DNA of 11,018 bases from JBDLSY01 sp043777895 (lineage in GTDB: Bacteria > Pseudomonadota > Gammaproteobacteria > Burkholderiales > Burkholderiaceae_C), in the NCBI GenBank assembly GCA_043777895.1, contig JAYWHD010000058.1, positions 1 through 11,018 of the forward strand, written 5' to 3'. Made by a program: the position numbers and the translations under genes. Shown piece by piece: positions 1-6,513 of this stretch. Every line of letters starts with the position of its first letter. Positions within the stretch are counted from its first letter, which is position 1. The notes under the pieces were generated by a model that saw only the letters and a program-made list of their open reading frames with translations, searched no databases and had not been told where the DNA came from.

Positions 1-221
1 GCCATCACAGGACCGATATTGCCTTGCATAGACAATTGCGACAATTCAGATGGTTCAGGGGCCTGTGATAGTAAGCTAATCGCTTGACGTAATGCAGTCG
101 CTGGCACTATTTGAGCAGTTCTTAAGGTTCTAAATCTTTCAAAAATTAAAGCGACTGCTACTACAGAAGTCACAATTAAAAACCAAATCGGCCAACCTGC
201 CGCTTGAACAATAGACCACAT
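1..221 (-). CDS. MotA/TolQ/ExbB-type proton channel, N-terminal part
   Basis: The 73 visible codons begin MWSIVQAAGWPIWFLIVTSV and run off the left edge. This is the N-terminal membrane anchor of the ExbB/TolQ family, inner-membrane proton-channel subunits that work with ExbD/TolR to energise outer-membrane processes. One transmembrane helix is visible (about residues 10-27), followed by an ERFRTLR-type basic stretch and the start of the cytoplasmic domain. The start is supported by an AAAGGAA ribosome site about 7 bases upstream of the ATG, one of the few clear ones here. In related betaproteobacteria a similar exbB is followed by exbD and lpxK; those would lie beyond the edge, so this is expectation only. 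ExbB versus TolQ cannot be decided from the fragment. Confidence 0.8.
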   Translation of the reverse strand, partial: MWSIVQAAGWPIWFLIVTSVVAVALIFERFRTLRTAQIVPATALRQAISLLSQAPEPSELSQLSMQGNIGPVM

Positions 222-340
222 AAGCAATTTCCTTTAAATAAAATAAAGTAAAACACAACAAGCATAGTACATAATACATAATATTATGGCTAAATTTATA
301 TTTTAAGGGTATTTTTTCTAACTATGCTATCAAAGTAGCT

Positions 341-368
341 TTAGTAAATAATTTTTAGTAAATAATTT
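341..368. repeat. 14-bp perfect tandem duplication
   Basis: TTAGTAAATAATTT occurs twice head to tail (341-354, 355-368). A few further bases of a partial third unit follow. It is typical of the slippage-type repeats that recur in the other intergenic regions of this window. Confidence 0.8.
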
Positions 369-500
369 TAGTATTGCTACTTAAAAACAGGTATTGTATT
401 TTTTATCTAAGATAAGCCTTATTTTTATTAAGAATTATCTATAAATTTACATCTAAACCGTATTAAAGTAGCAATATCTTATTTTATTTAAGCCCTAAAA

Positions 501-595
501 CTTAGAATCAGAATTTTCAAAATTTAAAGCTTTCAAGATATTTAGGCGGTTTTAAATCCTGTTTATCTTTTAATCTTCAAAATCCTGATTCTAAG
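501..595. repeat. Palindromic interspersed element, copy 1
   Basis: The element is 95 bp with perfect 11-bp inverted ends: CTTAGAATCAG at 501-511 and CTGATTCTAAG at 585-595. The inverted similarity extends inward for about 25 bases per arm with a few mismatches. The right arm (555-594) is nearly identical to 2612-2652 (copy 2), differing by one substitution and one inserted base over about 41 positions. No target-site duplication is evident. It has no coding capacity and lies about 55 bases beyond the corA-like stop codon. It resembles ATCCTG/ATTCTAA-rich intergenic repeats that I recall from other environmental bacteria. As RNA it could fold into a long imperfect hairpin and shape the 3' end of the transcript. 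Confidence 0.75.
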
Positions 596-648
596 CAGTG
601 TTTATATAATAGACTTTTTTTAAACCAAAGTTTTTATGCTTTTTATAT

Positions 649-1875
649 TTATAAATTAGTGTACCTTGTGGAAGTAGAGCGGCCTAAAAAGCGAGACACT
701 ACAACGCTACTCAATACTAAAAGAGCTGATAACAACATGCCTAGCATAATCCACCACACGGCTTGTGGACTATTTTGCCAAGGCAAAGAGATATTCATAC
801 CATAAAAACCAGTCATCAAACTTAAAGGGGCAAATACACCAGTCAAAATAGTTAAGTTTCGTACAGTACGGTTCGTTTGGTGGGCGACTGCTGCAAAATG
901 TAGTTGAATCGCCGATTCAACCGATGATTCTAACCGTTTAGCGTGGTTCAGTACACGGGCGATATGCTCAATAATATCCGCTAAACGTACGCGTAAATTA
1001 TCGTATTCGTGAGAACTATAAGGTCGTTGCCTATCATCTAGCCACTCTTCTCGTAGTTCAGCAACTGCGTCCATTTGCTCTTCAGACAAGGCCTCAAGTT
1101 TTCGTAGCTCTAAACGTGCATCTAATAAAGATGCCCAGTTATTAAACGCACGGCGTGGGTCTAGTAGTTCGCGCTGCCATTGGTCTAATTGATCGGTCAA
1201 AGGTTGTCTTAATGCTAAATAAGCGTCTACTTGTATATTAATAAAACGTAAAAATAATTGGTAGGGACTAATGATTATTGACACATCACTACTACCATTA
1301 TTTGGCTGCATCAGAGTATTTAGCCGTGTAAAACAAGCGACTAAATCAAGTTGCTTACTGTGTTGTACACTAATTAATACCTGCGGTGTGATTAAAAAAG
1401 TAACGGGTTGCGTCATAATAACTGGTAAGTGATAGCGATTTTTTTTCCTAGTATTATTAATAATTTTAGTATTATTTCTAGTATTATTTCTAGTATTATT
1501 TTTAATATTGTTTACACTATCTGTGTTACCTATATTATTTACAATATTTATACCATTTATACCATTTGTATCGTTTACATTAGTTGTGTTATTTATGTTG
1601 TTCGTATTATTATTTTTACTATTTGGTAATAAACTGCGAAAAACCAGTCGCCCGTATGACAAATCACCATCATAATGGCTGGGGTGCAGGGGATTAATGG
1701 CATCTTGCACGTGTAAGGTTTGTATTGTTACGCCACTTAGCCGTTGTACAGTGGCAATAAATGCGTCAATATTAGTTATTTCAGACACATCAAAACGCAG
1801 CCATTGAGGCTGTGTAGAGGGCGTAGGTATTTCAACTAAACCGCCTGCTTGAGAAGTTAATAAATATTGTTGCAT
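649..1875 (-). CDS. CorA-family divalent metal-ion transporter with Asn-rich insert
   Basis: Inner-membrane protein of the CorA family, pentameric channels for Mg2+/Co2+ (ZntB-type relatives move Zn2+). The C-terminal part is diagnostic: a long charged helix (about residues 225-335), TM1 (about 341-360) ending in the signature GFYGMN (GMN at 359-361), then TM2 (about 373-396). Asparagine at the end of GMN points to a CorA-like transporter, but the ion is not proven. The protein has 408 residues against about 320-350 for typical relatives. The excess is a low-complexity insert at about 85-147 in the N-terminal cytoplasmic domain, where 27 of 63 residues are Asn and the blocks NNTR and GIN repeat. 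The ATG has no clear Shine-Dalgarno; an AGGAA lies about 30 bases upstream, too far to serve. The gene begins 53 bases after the kinase-like gene and may be co-transcribed with it. Confidence 0.85.
   Translation of the reverse strand: MQQYLLTSQAGGLVEIPTPSTQPQWLRFDVSEITNIDAFIATVQRLSGVTIQTLHVQDAINPLHPSHYDGDLSYGRLVFRSLLPNSKNNNTNNINNTTNVNDTNGINGINIVNNIGNTDSVNNIKNNTRNNTRNNTKIINNTRKKNRYHLPVIMTQPVTFLITPQVLISVQHSKQLDLVACFTRLNTLMQPNNGSSDVSIIISPYQLFLRFINIQVDAYLALRQPLTDQLDQWQRELLDPRRAFNNWASLLDARLELRKLEALSEEQMDAVAELREEWLDDRQRPYSSHEYDNLRVRLADIIEHIARVLNHAKRLESSVESAIQLHFAAVAHQTNRTVRNLTILTGVFAPLSLMTGFYGMNISLPWQNSPQAVWWIMLGMLLSALLVLSSVVVSRFLGRSTSTRYTNL
1435..1623 (-). repeat. Low-complexity Asn-rich coding tract with 12-bp and 9-bp tandem repeats
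   Basis: Inside the CorA-like gene, 1467-1502 holds three tandem copies of TAGTATTATTTC (plus-strand reading; the last base differs in copy 3). On the coding strand these give (NNTR)2-NNTK. At 1546-1563, two copies of ATTTATACC give part of NGINGIN. Both units are multiples of three, so changes in copy number keep the frame. The tract looks like slippage-generated DNA retained as a tolerated loop. Confidence 0.85.
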
Positions 1876-1928
1876 ACAAAATAAATAAGATTTTTAATAT
1901 TTATGTTCCTATATAATTAACTGCACAA

Positions 1929-2519
1929 TTAACGACATAATTGTTCAAAATTCTTGCTTAGTTGTGCATATAAATAACTTTTACTACCATCATTAACAAT
2001 ATGTGCATCTGCTAAAGCAATAGGGCCAGCTTTATCTAAGTGTAGGACTTCTAATATATCACGGTCATTGACTTGCTGTGCAGTCATAGGCCGTATAGCC
2101 CGATTTTGTAAGCGTTGATAACGTAAATTTTTTGGGGCGTGAATGGCTAATAATTGCAGGCGTTTATTTAGTTCACCGCGTAGGATATCTAATTCACCCA
2201 TACTGTACAGTCCATCAATAGCAACTGCTTTTCCTTCAGACAATAATTGTTTAATTTTGGGTAAATTAATGTGTGCGATTGCCGCCATACCATAGGTTTT
2301 ACGGAGTTCTTCACGCACTAACCGTTCATTTTCAGGATTAACACTTAAACTTCGGCGTTGCACTTCTTCAACGACAGTGCCTCCAAAATAAATTAAAGTG
2401 TAGCCTTGTGCAGCCAAGTAAACACATGCCTCTGATTTGCCAGTACCACATAGACCCACTAAAGCGATAATTGGGAGGGTGTGGGCTGGTTTTAGTACTT
2501 TATTAACGCTGCTATCCAT
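1929..2519 (-). CDS. P-loop nucleotide kinase, dephospho-CoA-kinase-like
   Basis: A 196-residue protein with a Walker A loop GLCGTGKS at residues 22-29, followed by the pattern YFGGTVVEEVQRR and later IDGLYS (101-106, probable Walker B/substrate region). The C-terminal segment (about 131-180) resembles the lid and terminal part of CoaE-like kinases, with HIVNDGS near the end. The fold is that of the adenylate-kinase/CoaE P-loop kinases, which phosphorylate small molecules with ATP in the cytoplasm. It matches the short CoaE-related AAA kinases (similar to archaeal UPF0200-type proteins) better than canonical CoaE, whose start would be an IGLTGGIGSGKS-type loop. The substrate is therefore unknown. 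The ATG lacks a clear ribosome site. It lies between aroA and the corA-like gene on the same strand; neither neighbour suggests a role. Confidence 0.75.
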   Translation of the reverse strand: MDSSVNKVLKPAHTLPIIALVGLCGTGKSEACVYLAAQGYTLIYFGGTVVEEVQRRSLSVNPENERLVREELRKTYGMAAIAHINLPKIKQLLSEGKAVAIDGLYSMGELDILRGELNKRLQLLAIHAPKNLRYQRLQNRAIRPMTAQQVNDRDILEVLHLDKAGPIALADAHIVNDGSKSYLYAQLSKNFEQLCR

Positions 2520-2573
2520 AGTATTTAGTAATAATGTGCTGAAAAATATATTTTGTAAACTTTAAAAATAAAG

Positions 2574-2652
2574 GTCTGAATTAAGAATTTTAAGAATTTT
2601 AAAATTTTTCTAATCCTGTTTATCTTTTAATCTTAAAAAATCCTGATTCTAA
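2574..2652. repeat. Palindromic interspersed element, copy 2
   Basis: The right arm (2612-2652) repeats 555-594 almost exactly, including a 23-base identical block at 2612-2634. The left arm (about 2574-2610) is a degraded match to 501-535 and contains a 9-bp tandem AAGAATTTT. It lies about 50 bases past the aroA stop codon, in the same orientation relative to the upstream gene as copy 1 has to the corA-like gene. The outer left boundary is uncertain by several bases. Confidence 0.7.
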
Positions 2653-2702
2653 TAATTATTTATAGAATAAAAAATATTGTTAATAGTTTTGAAAGAGGTT
2701 TA

Positions 2703-4127
2703 CTATTTATGAGTACTAATACTCTCTAATACTTTAAAAAAAGTAGGAAAAGTTTTATTGACACAGTTGGGATCTTCTATAGTAATTGGAATGCCTGCAA
2801 AGCAGAGCAAAGAAAAACACATAGCCATACGGTGGTCATCATACGTATGAATACTTGCAGTAATAAATTTTATGGGCGGGGTGATGACTAAATATTCTAA
2901 ACCTTCCTCTACAATTGCGCCAATTTTACGCAATTCGGTTGCCATAGCGGCTAATCTATCGGTTTCTTTGACACGCCATGAACCAATATTATTTAATACG
3001 CACGGGCCATCGGTAAATAACGCTACTATTGCGGCAGTCATCGCAGCATCAGGTATATGGTTGAAGTCTTGACTAAATGCAGGTAATAGTTTATTCGCCC
3101 GCCCGTGTACTGTGATGCTGTGTATATCCCAATCAATTTTTATACCAATAGTACTTAAAAAAGTTGCAAAATGAATGTCGCCTTGCAAGGAATTAAGCCC
3201 AACACCGTGTACAGTCAAAGAATCACACCCTAAAGCCCCTGCTGCCAAAAAATAACTGGCACTGGAGGCATCACCCTCAACTTGAACAATATTTGGACTA
3301 TGGTAACGGCTATTTTTAAGAACAGTAAATTGCTGGTACTGGGTATCATCACGAACAACATTGACATTAAATTGCGACATCAGCTGAACAGTCATATCAA
3401 CATAAGGTTTGCTGATTAACTCGCCGTCCACAACAATTGTAATATCTTGCTGATGCTTAACGCTTAATAACGGAGCAATTTGTAATAAACCAGTTAAATA
3501 TTGACTAGACGCACTGCCTTTAACGTTGATAGTTTTTATATGTTTAGTGTAGTTTGTACGGTTTAAGTTTACTTCACTTGATTTATTTGCTTCATTATTG
3601 GCTTTATTTACTACTTTATTTAATTGATTTGATTGATGTGTTTCAATTAATAAAGGTGGATAGCCTAGGGTTTTTTCATAGCGTATACGGGTATCTAAAG
3701 CTGCCAAGCTATTGACTAAATCAGCAATGGGTCGCTCGTGCATACGGGCTACACCGTGCAATCTAAATGTACCTTCGCTGGCAGCCAATGCCGCAGTGAG
3801 TGTACGAATAGACAAGCCAGAATTACCTACAAAAATATCAGCAGTACTGTGTTTAAATCCCCCACCTATGACATAGTAACTGTCTACTTCAATCGCAGTA
3901 ATCTTGACACCCAACTGCCGTAATGCTGCAATCATAATTTGTGTATCATCACTGTCTAAAACGTGGGTCAGCGTTGTATTGCCTTCGCTAAGCGAAGCTA
4001 ATAACAAAGCACGAATGGACAGGCTTTTTGAACCAGGCAAGGTGATTTGCCCGACTGCACTGTGTGCGGATAACAATGTGCGGGTTGTTGTGTCGGTGTT
4101 ATTCAAGTAGGTAGAGCTATAAATCAT
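2703..4127 (-). CDS. aroA: 3-phosphoshikimate 1-carboxyvinyltransferase (EPSP synthase)
   Basis: Cytoplasmic enzyme joining shikimate-3-phosphate and phosphoenolpyruvate to give EPSP in chorismate synthesis. Visible family blocks are LPGSKSLSIR (30-39), GNSGLSIRTL (101-110), RMHERPI (128-134), GSASSQYLT (204-212), EGDASSASYFLA (284-295), IPDAAMT (358-364), WRVKETDR (384-391), DDHRMAMCFSL (430-440) and CVNKTFP (455-461). The key residues are present: Lys34, Arg128, Ser207/Ser208/Gln209, Asp360, Glu388, Arg391, Arg433 and Lys458. Three normally conserved positions differ: Ile38 (E. coli Asn26), Leu105 (Thr97) and Thr109 (Pro101). The protein is 474 residues against about 427-445. There is a short N-terminal extension and an Asn/Lys-rich insert of about 30 residues (about 163-199) between YPPL and GSASSQ. 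The second half is strikingly Bordetella-like. No clear Shine-Dalgarno precedes the ATG. It is not followed by cmk-rpsA as is usual. Confidence 0.96.
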   Translation of the reverse strand: MIYSSTYLNNTDTTTRTLLSAHSAVGQITLPGSKSLSIRALLLASLSEGNTTLTHVLDSDDTQIMIAALRQLGVKITAIEVDSYYVIGGGFKHSTADIFVGNSGLSIRTLTAALAASEGTFRLHGVARMHERPIADLVNSLAALDTRIRYEKTLGYPPLLIETHQSNQLNKVVNKANNEANKSSEVNLNRTNYTKHIKTINVKGSASSQYLTGLLQIAPLLSVKHQQDITIVVDGELISKPYVDMTVQLMSQFNVNVVRDDTQYQQFTVLKNSRYHSPNIVQVEGDASSASYFLAAGALGCDSLTVHGVGLNSLQGDIHFATFLSTIGIKIDWDIHSITVHGRANKLLPAFSQDFNHIPDAAMTAAIVALFTDGPCVLNNIGSWRVKETDRLAAMATELRKIGAIVEEGLEYLVITPPIKFITASIHTYDDHRMAMCFSLLCFAGIPITIEDPNCVNKTFPTFFKVLESISTHK

Positions 4128-4170
4128 AAGTAGGTACAGAAATATAAAATATAAAATATACAGATATTAA

Positions 4171-4214
4171 AATACATAAATACATAAGTATATAAATATA
4201 TAAATATATAAATA
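4171..4214. repeat. 8-bp tandem repeat tract upstream of aroA
   Basis: TACATAAA/TACATAAG at 4173-4188 is followed by three perfect TATAAATA units at 4191-4214. The tract lies in the 105-base gap between the Rossmann-like gene and aroA. A change in copy number would alter the distance between any promoter there and the aroA start. The same octamer recurs at 6463-6486 upstream of ubiG. Confidence 0.8.
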
Positions 4215-4232
4215 ATAAGTATTAAATACATA

Positions 4233-5000
4233 CTATTTTAACGTAGCTAGTATATCTGCCCGAGTTAAATGTGTGATTGAATTAGAATCGGGCAGATCAA
4301 TAAAGCGTTCTAATAAACATTGTGCTAATTTAGCAGCAGTTAATATAAACTTTTGCCTGCCATGCAACATAAGGTGCGCCGATGAGCTAATAGTGTTTAA
4401 TAGCATTATTCCAATGCGGTCTAAAAAGCCTACACCTTGCGTTTGAAAGCGATAAGATTCTTGCATAATATCAGCTTGAGCATCATCATTGTAAGTCAGC
4501 ATAGGTAGGCTGTTTGCATACTTAAGTAAATAAGCATCTAATGTTACTGCATTAAGATTAGGTGCAATAAGTAAGCAACGTATATTCAAATGAGTATGAA
4601 TAGATTGTTTTGTGTCAAAAATCTTATTGAATAATTCGGGAAGGTCTTGTTCATATAAAGGGCTATAAAACGCATGGCGACTATTGTAACGCGGTATACC
4701 CGAACGGCTAATATGATGCATACCGAGAGAGGGTTGAGCAATCAAAAAGCAATCAATGTCTTTTAAATTAGTCTGCCAACTAAAGTTATCGCTGATTGAA
4801 AAACCATTTAAATGAACTGTGGTGCTAGGTAATGGTGTATGCGTAGACACATAAACTTGCTGATAGCATTTATTAGCTAGTATTTGGTTTAGCAAAGCAT
4901 CGCCTAAGTGTGTTGTAGCACCAAAAATATAGGCACTACATTGCTTAGTTTGAATTAAATTTGCTTGGTTATTAAACGAAATAGGTTCAATCTGTTGCAT
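4233..5000 (-). CDS. Rossmann-like NAD(P)-binding protein of unknown function
   Basis: I do not recognise a named family. From the ATG at 5000 the protein has 255 residues. After a polar N-terminal stretch of about 20 residues comes AYIFGATTHLGDALLNQIL (residues 23-41), a beta-strand and glycine loop like those of NAD(P)-binding Rossmann folds. Further hydrophobic strands follow (CFLIAQP at 84-90; later CLLIAPN), in the pattern of SDR/NmrA-like proteins, but no YxxxK catalytic pair is obvious. The C-terminal quarter is a helical segment with two hydrophobic stretches. A TTG at 5012 in the same frame would add four residues; the ATG is preferred as the standard codon. No Shine-Dalgarno is visible. 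It lies 105 bases upstream of aroA on the same strand. The role is unknown, and the fold assignment rests mainly on the glycine loop. Confidence 0.6.
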   Translation of the reverse strand: MQQIEPISFNNQANLIQTKQCSAYIFGATTHLGDALLNQILANKCYQQVYVSTHTPLPSTTVHLNGFSISDNFSWQTNLKDIDCFLIAQPSLGMHHISRSGIPRYNSRHAFYSPLYEQDLPELFNKIFDTKQSIHTHLNIRCLLIAPNLNAVTLDAYLLKYANSLPMLTYNDDAQADIMQESYRFQTQGVGFLDRIGIMLLNTISSSAHLMLHGRQKFILTAAKLAQCLLERFIDLPDSNSITHLTRADILATLK

Positions 5001-5028
5001 ATAAAAATACAATTATAAAAATACAATT
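5001..5028. repeat. 14-bp perfect tandem duplication abutting a start codon
   Basis: ATAAAAATACAATT occurs twice head to tail, directly adjoining the ATG at 5000. It replaces the place where a ribosome binding site would be expected, so the start region seems to consist of slippage-type repeat. Confidence 0.85.
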
Positions 5029-5042
5029 ATTGATTGTAATTC

Positions 5043-5048
5043 ATTATA
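5043..5048 (-). promoter_or_regulatory. Candidate -10 box for the Rossmann-like gene
   Basis: The minus strand reads TTGTTTATAATGAAT here, a perfect TATAAT about 43 bases before the ATG at 5000. No good TTGACA-like -35 lies 16-18 bases upstream. In DNA this AT-rich a chance match is quite possible. It lies downstream of the ompA terminator for leftward transcription, which would leave this gene needing its own promoter. Confidence 0.35.
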
Positions 5049-5129
5049 AACAATAAGTTTTAGGAGTTTTTAGGGCTTTATAACTTAAAGAGTTGAGCTT
5101 AAAGTCGCATAATTTAAGATTTAATAATT

Positions 5130-5158
5130 AAAAAAGCCGCTAAAATAGCGGCTTTTTT
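5130..5158. terminator. Strong bidirectional Rho-independent terminator after ompA
   Basis: GCCGCTA (5136-5142), an AAA loop and TAGCGGC (5146-5152) form a perfect GC-rich stem. It is flanked by six A (5130-5135) and six T (5153-5158), so each direction ends in a U run. It lies about 90 bases beyond the ompA stop codon and should insulate the downstream genes from ompA transcription. Confidence 0.93.
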
Positions 5159-5249
5159 AATTCAGAATCTATATTACGAGCTTATATTACGCATTAATTA
5201 ACAATAGTTTAGCAAGTATACATACAAATACTGACGTATTGTATTAGGC

Positions 5250-6113
5250 TTACTTATTAACGCTGCGTGTACCGACTACTTCAATTTCTACGCGGCGATT
5301 TTTTGCTTTACCCGCTTTGGTTGTATTGCTGGCAACAGGTTGTTTCTCACCTTTACCCTCTGTCAATACACGGTTAGAATCAATACCTTTACTGACTAAG
5401 TAGGCTTTAACAGCGGCTGCACGGCGCATAGATAATTTATCATTATAGGCATCTGAAGCATCACTGTCTGTATGGCCTACTGCAACAATGACTTCTAATG
5501 CAACGGCTCTTACTTTTTGTGCTAAATCGTCTAACTTAACTTTTGCTTCTGATTTTAGAACTGCTTTGTTTGTATCAAAGAAAGCATCAGCAGCGAATGT
5601 GACTTTTTCTAAGCTAACAACAGGCTTAGGCATTTCAACTGGCTCGACCATAACTGGCTCGGCTACAACTGGCTCTGATATGACGGGTTCAGCTACGACT
5701 GGTGCTACATAGGGTGCTACATAAGGTGTAGCAACAGGCATTACAGCAGTGGGCATACCACCTTCGCATTCAGGCTGTGCTAATTCTGGTGTCCAGTAGC
5801 CCGTGCGTACACACAATCCAGAAGAGTTACGTACAATCAACCCACTTGAATCTTGAATATAACCACCGTTATTCATGACTTCACCCGCTGTCATCATGCT
5901 TCCAGTCATTTGTCCCATAGACTGCGATGATGGCATTCTTTGCCCGGGTACTTGACGAGTAATTTGGTTTGTTACTTGCCCTAACGCTTGCCCAGTAGAC
6001 TGGCTATATGAAGACAGTTTTTGTCCTGTTGCTTGACCAACAGTTTGATAGGCGAAGGTGCTAGTTGCTGTAACACTAGCAAGCATTGCGAACACTAGAT
6101 TAGATAGTTTCAT
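5250..6113 (-). CDS. ompA: OmpA-family outer-membrane/peptidoglycan-binding protein
   Basis: A 287-residue exported protein that probably links the outer membrane to peptidoglycan. It has a signal peptide at 1-21 (cleavage after TFA), then a Gln/Gly/Ser-rich segment with recurring TGQ/GQ motifs (about 25-72). Next is the Burkholderiales-type block SSGLIVRNSSGLCVRTGYW (89-107), a Pro/Val/Glu linker with EPV repeats (about 124-165), and the OmpA C-terminal domain (about 169-280). The last contains GHTDSD, YNDKLSMRRA, GKGEKQPVASN and NRRVEI; Asp216 and Arg273/Arg274 correspond to the expected diaminopimelate contacts. No eight-stranded barrel is present. The usual G after TDS is altered to DA. 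AAGG about 7 bases before the ATG supports the start. It is divergent from ubiG and closed by the terminator at 5130-5158. Expect strong, independent expression. Confidence 0.93.
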   Translation of the reverse strand: MKLSNLVFAMLASVTATSTFAYQTVGQATGQKLSSYSQSTGQALGQVTNQITRQVPGQRMPSSQSMGQMTGSMMTAGEVMNNGGYIQDSSGLIVRNSSGLCVRTGYWTPELAQPECEGGMPTAVMPVATPYVAPYVAPVVAEPVISEPVVAEPVMVEPVEMPKPVVSLEKVTFAADAFFDTNKAVLKSEAKVKLDDLAQKVRAVALEVIVAVGHTDSDASDAYNDKLSMRRAAAVKAYLVSKGIDSNRVLTEGKGEKQPVASNTTKAGKAKNRRVEIEVVGTRSVNK

Positions 6114-6257
6114 GAAAGACCTTGTAATTTTATAAGGTTAAAAATAAGAGAGCGAAAGTAAAATATAAATATTAAAAATGCTATAAATTTTAAATAATTA
6201 GTAAATTACTAGATTTGACCAATAAGTAGCAATTAACAAAACTATACAAGCAACAGT

Positions 6258-6280
6258 CTAGTTATCACACTAATAACTAG
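6258..6280. promoter_or_regulatory. 23-bp inverted repeat upstream of ompA, possible operator
   Basis: CTAGTTAT (6258-6265) and ATAACTAG (6273-6280) are perfect 8-bp inverted arms around a 7-base centre, the geometry of a dimeric repressor site. It lies about 145-167 bases upstream of the ompA start. A second perfect palindrome, CGCTATAGCG, follows 8 bases away at 6289-6298. No regulator gene is visible nearby, and a simple hairpin is an equal possibility. Confidence 0.4.
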
Positions 6281-6462
6281 TTTAACACCGCTATAGCGAT
6301 TCTTAAAAAAACAGGACTCTAATTAGCTCTAAAAAGTACATAAAAAATACTAAATAAGGGTTAATTTATCTGAATACTGTTAAATAATTGTAATATGTGT
6401 AACAAAAAACCAACAAAAATGTGACCACTATTTTTAGTGCTAAATTAGAAATTTAATCACAA

Positions 6463-6486
6463 CATAAATATATAAATATACAAATA
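6463..6486. repeat. 8-bp tandem repeat, TATAAATA family
   Basis: Three consecutive octamers CATAAATA, TATAAATA and TACAAATA match the TATAAATA repeat at 4191-4214 upstream of aroA. Copy number could tune promoter spacing. Confidence 0.75.
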
Positions 6487-6513
6487 TATACCTTTATAAT
6501 CAAGATTATTATT

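Larger units (their letters stand above)
222..648. other. AT-rich intergenic region between the corA-like and exbB-like genes
   Basis: This 427-base stretch holds no open reading frame with family features and no tRNA-like fold that I can see. It contains a perfect 12-bp palindrome CATAATATTATG at 277-288, in the likely promoter zone of the exbB-like gene. It also has a perfect 14-bp tandem duplication (TTAGTAAATAATTT) at 341-354 and 355-368, and the palindromic element at 501-595. I found no strong GC-rich terminator after the corA-like stop codon at 649. The palindromic element is the only substantial fold available there. Confidence 0.6.

Noticed and set aside
501..595. CRISPR-like array formed with the second copy at 2574-2652
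   Set aside because: There are only two copies about 2 kb apart, with no regular spacers and no cas genes; an interspersed repeat explains them.
1429..1629. Plus-strand 66-codon ORF encoding an Ile-rich hydrophobic peptide
   Set aside because: It is the exact antisense of the Asn-rich tract of the CorA-like gene. The hydrophobic composition is just the complement of AAT-rich codons, and no ribosome site is seen.
5001..5012. TTG at 5012 as the start of the Rossmann-like gene
   Set aside because: It lies within a tandem repeat and adds only four residues (MYFY-like). The ATG at 5000 is the simpler start.
6295..6330. Possible third copy of the palindromic element (AAAACAGGACTCTAATT)
   Set aside because: Only about a dozen bases resemble the element and no inverted partner is found.
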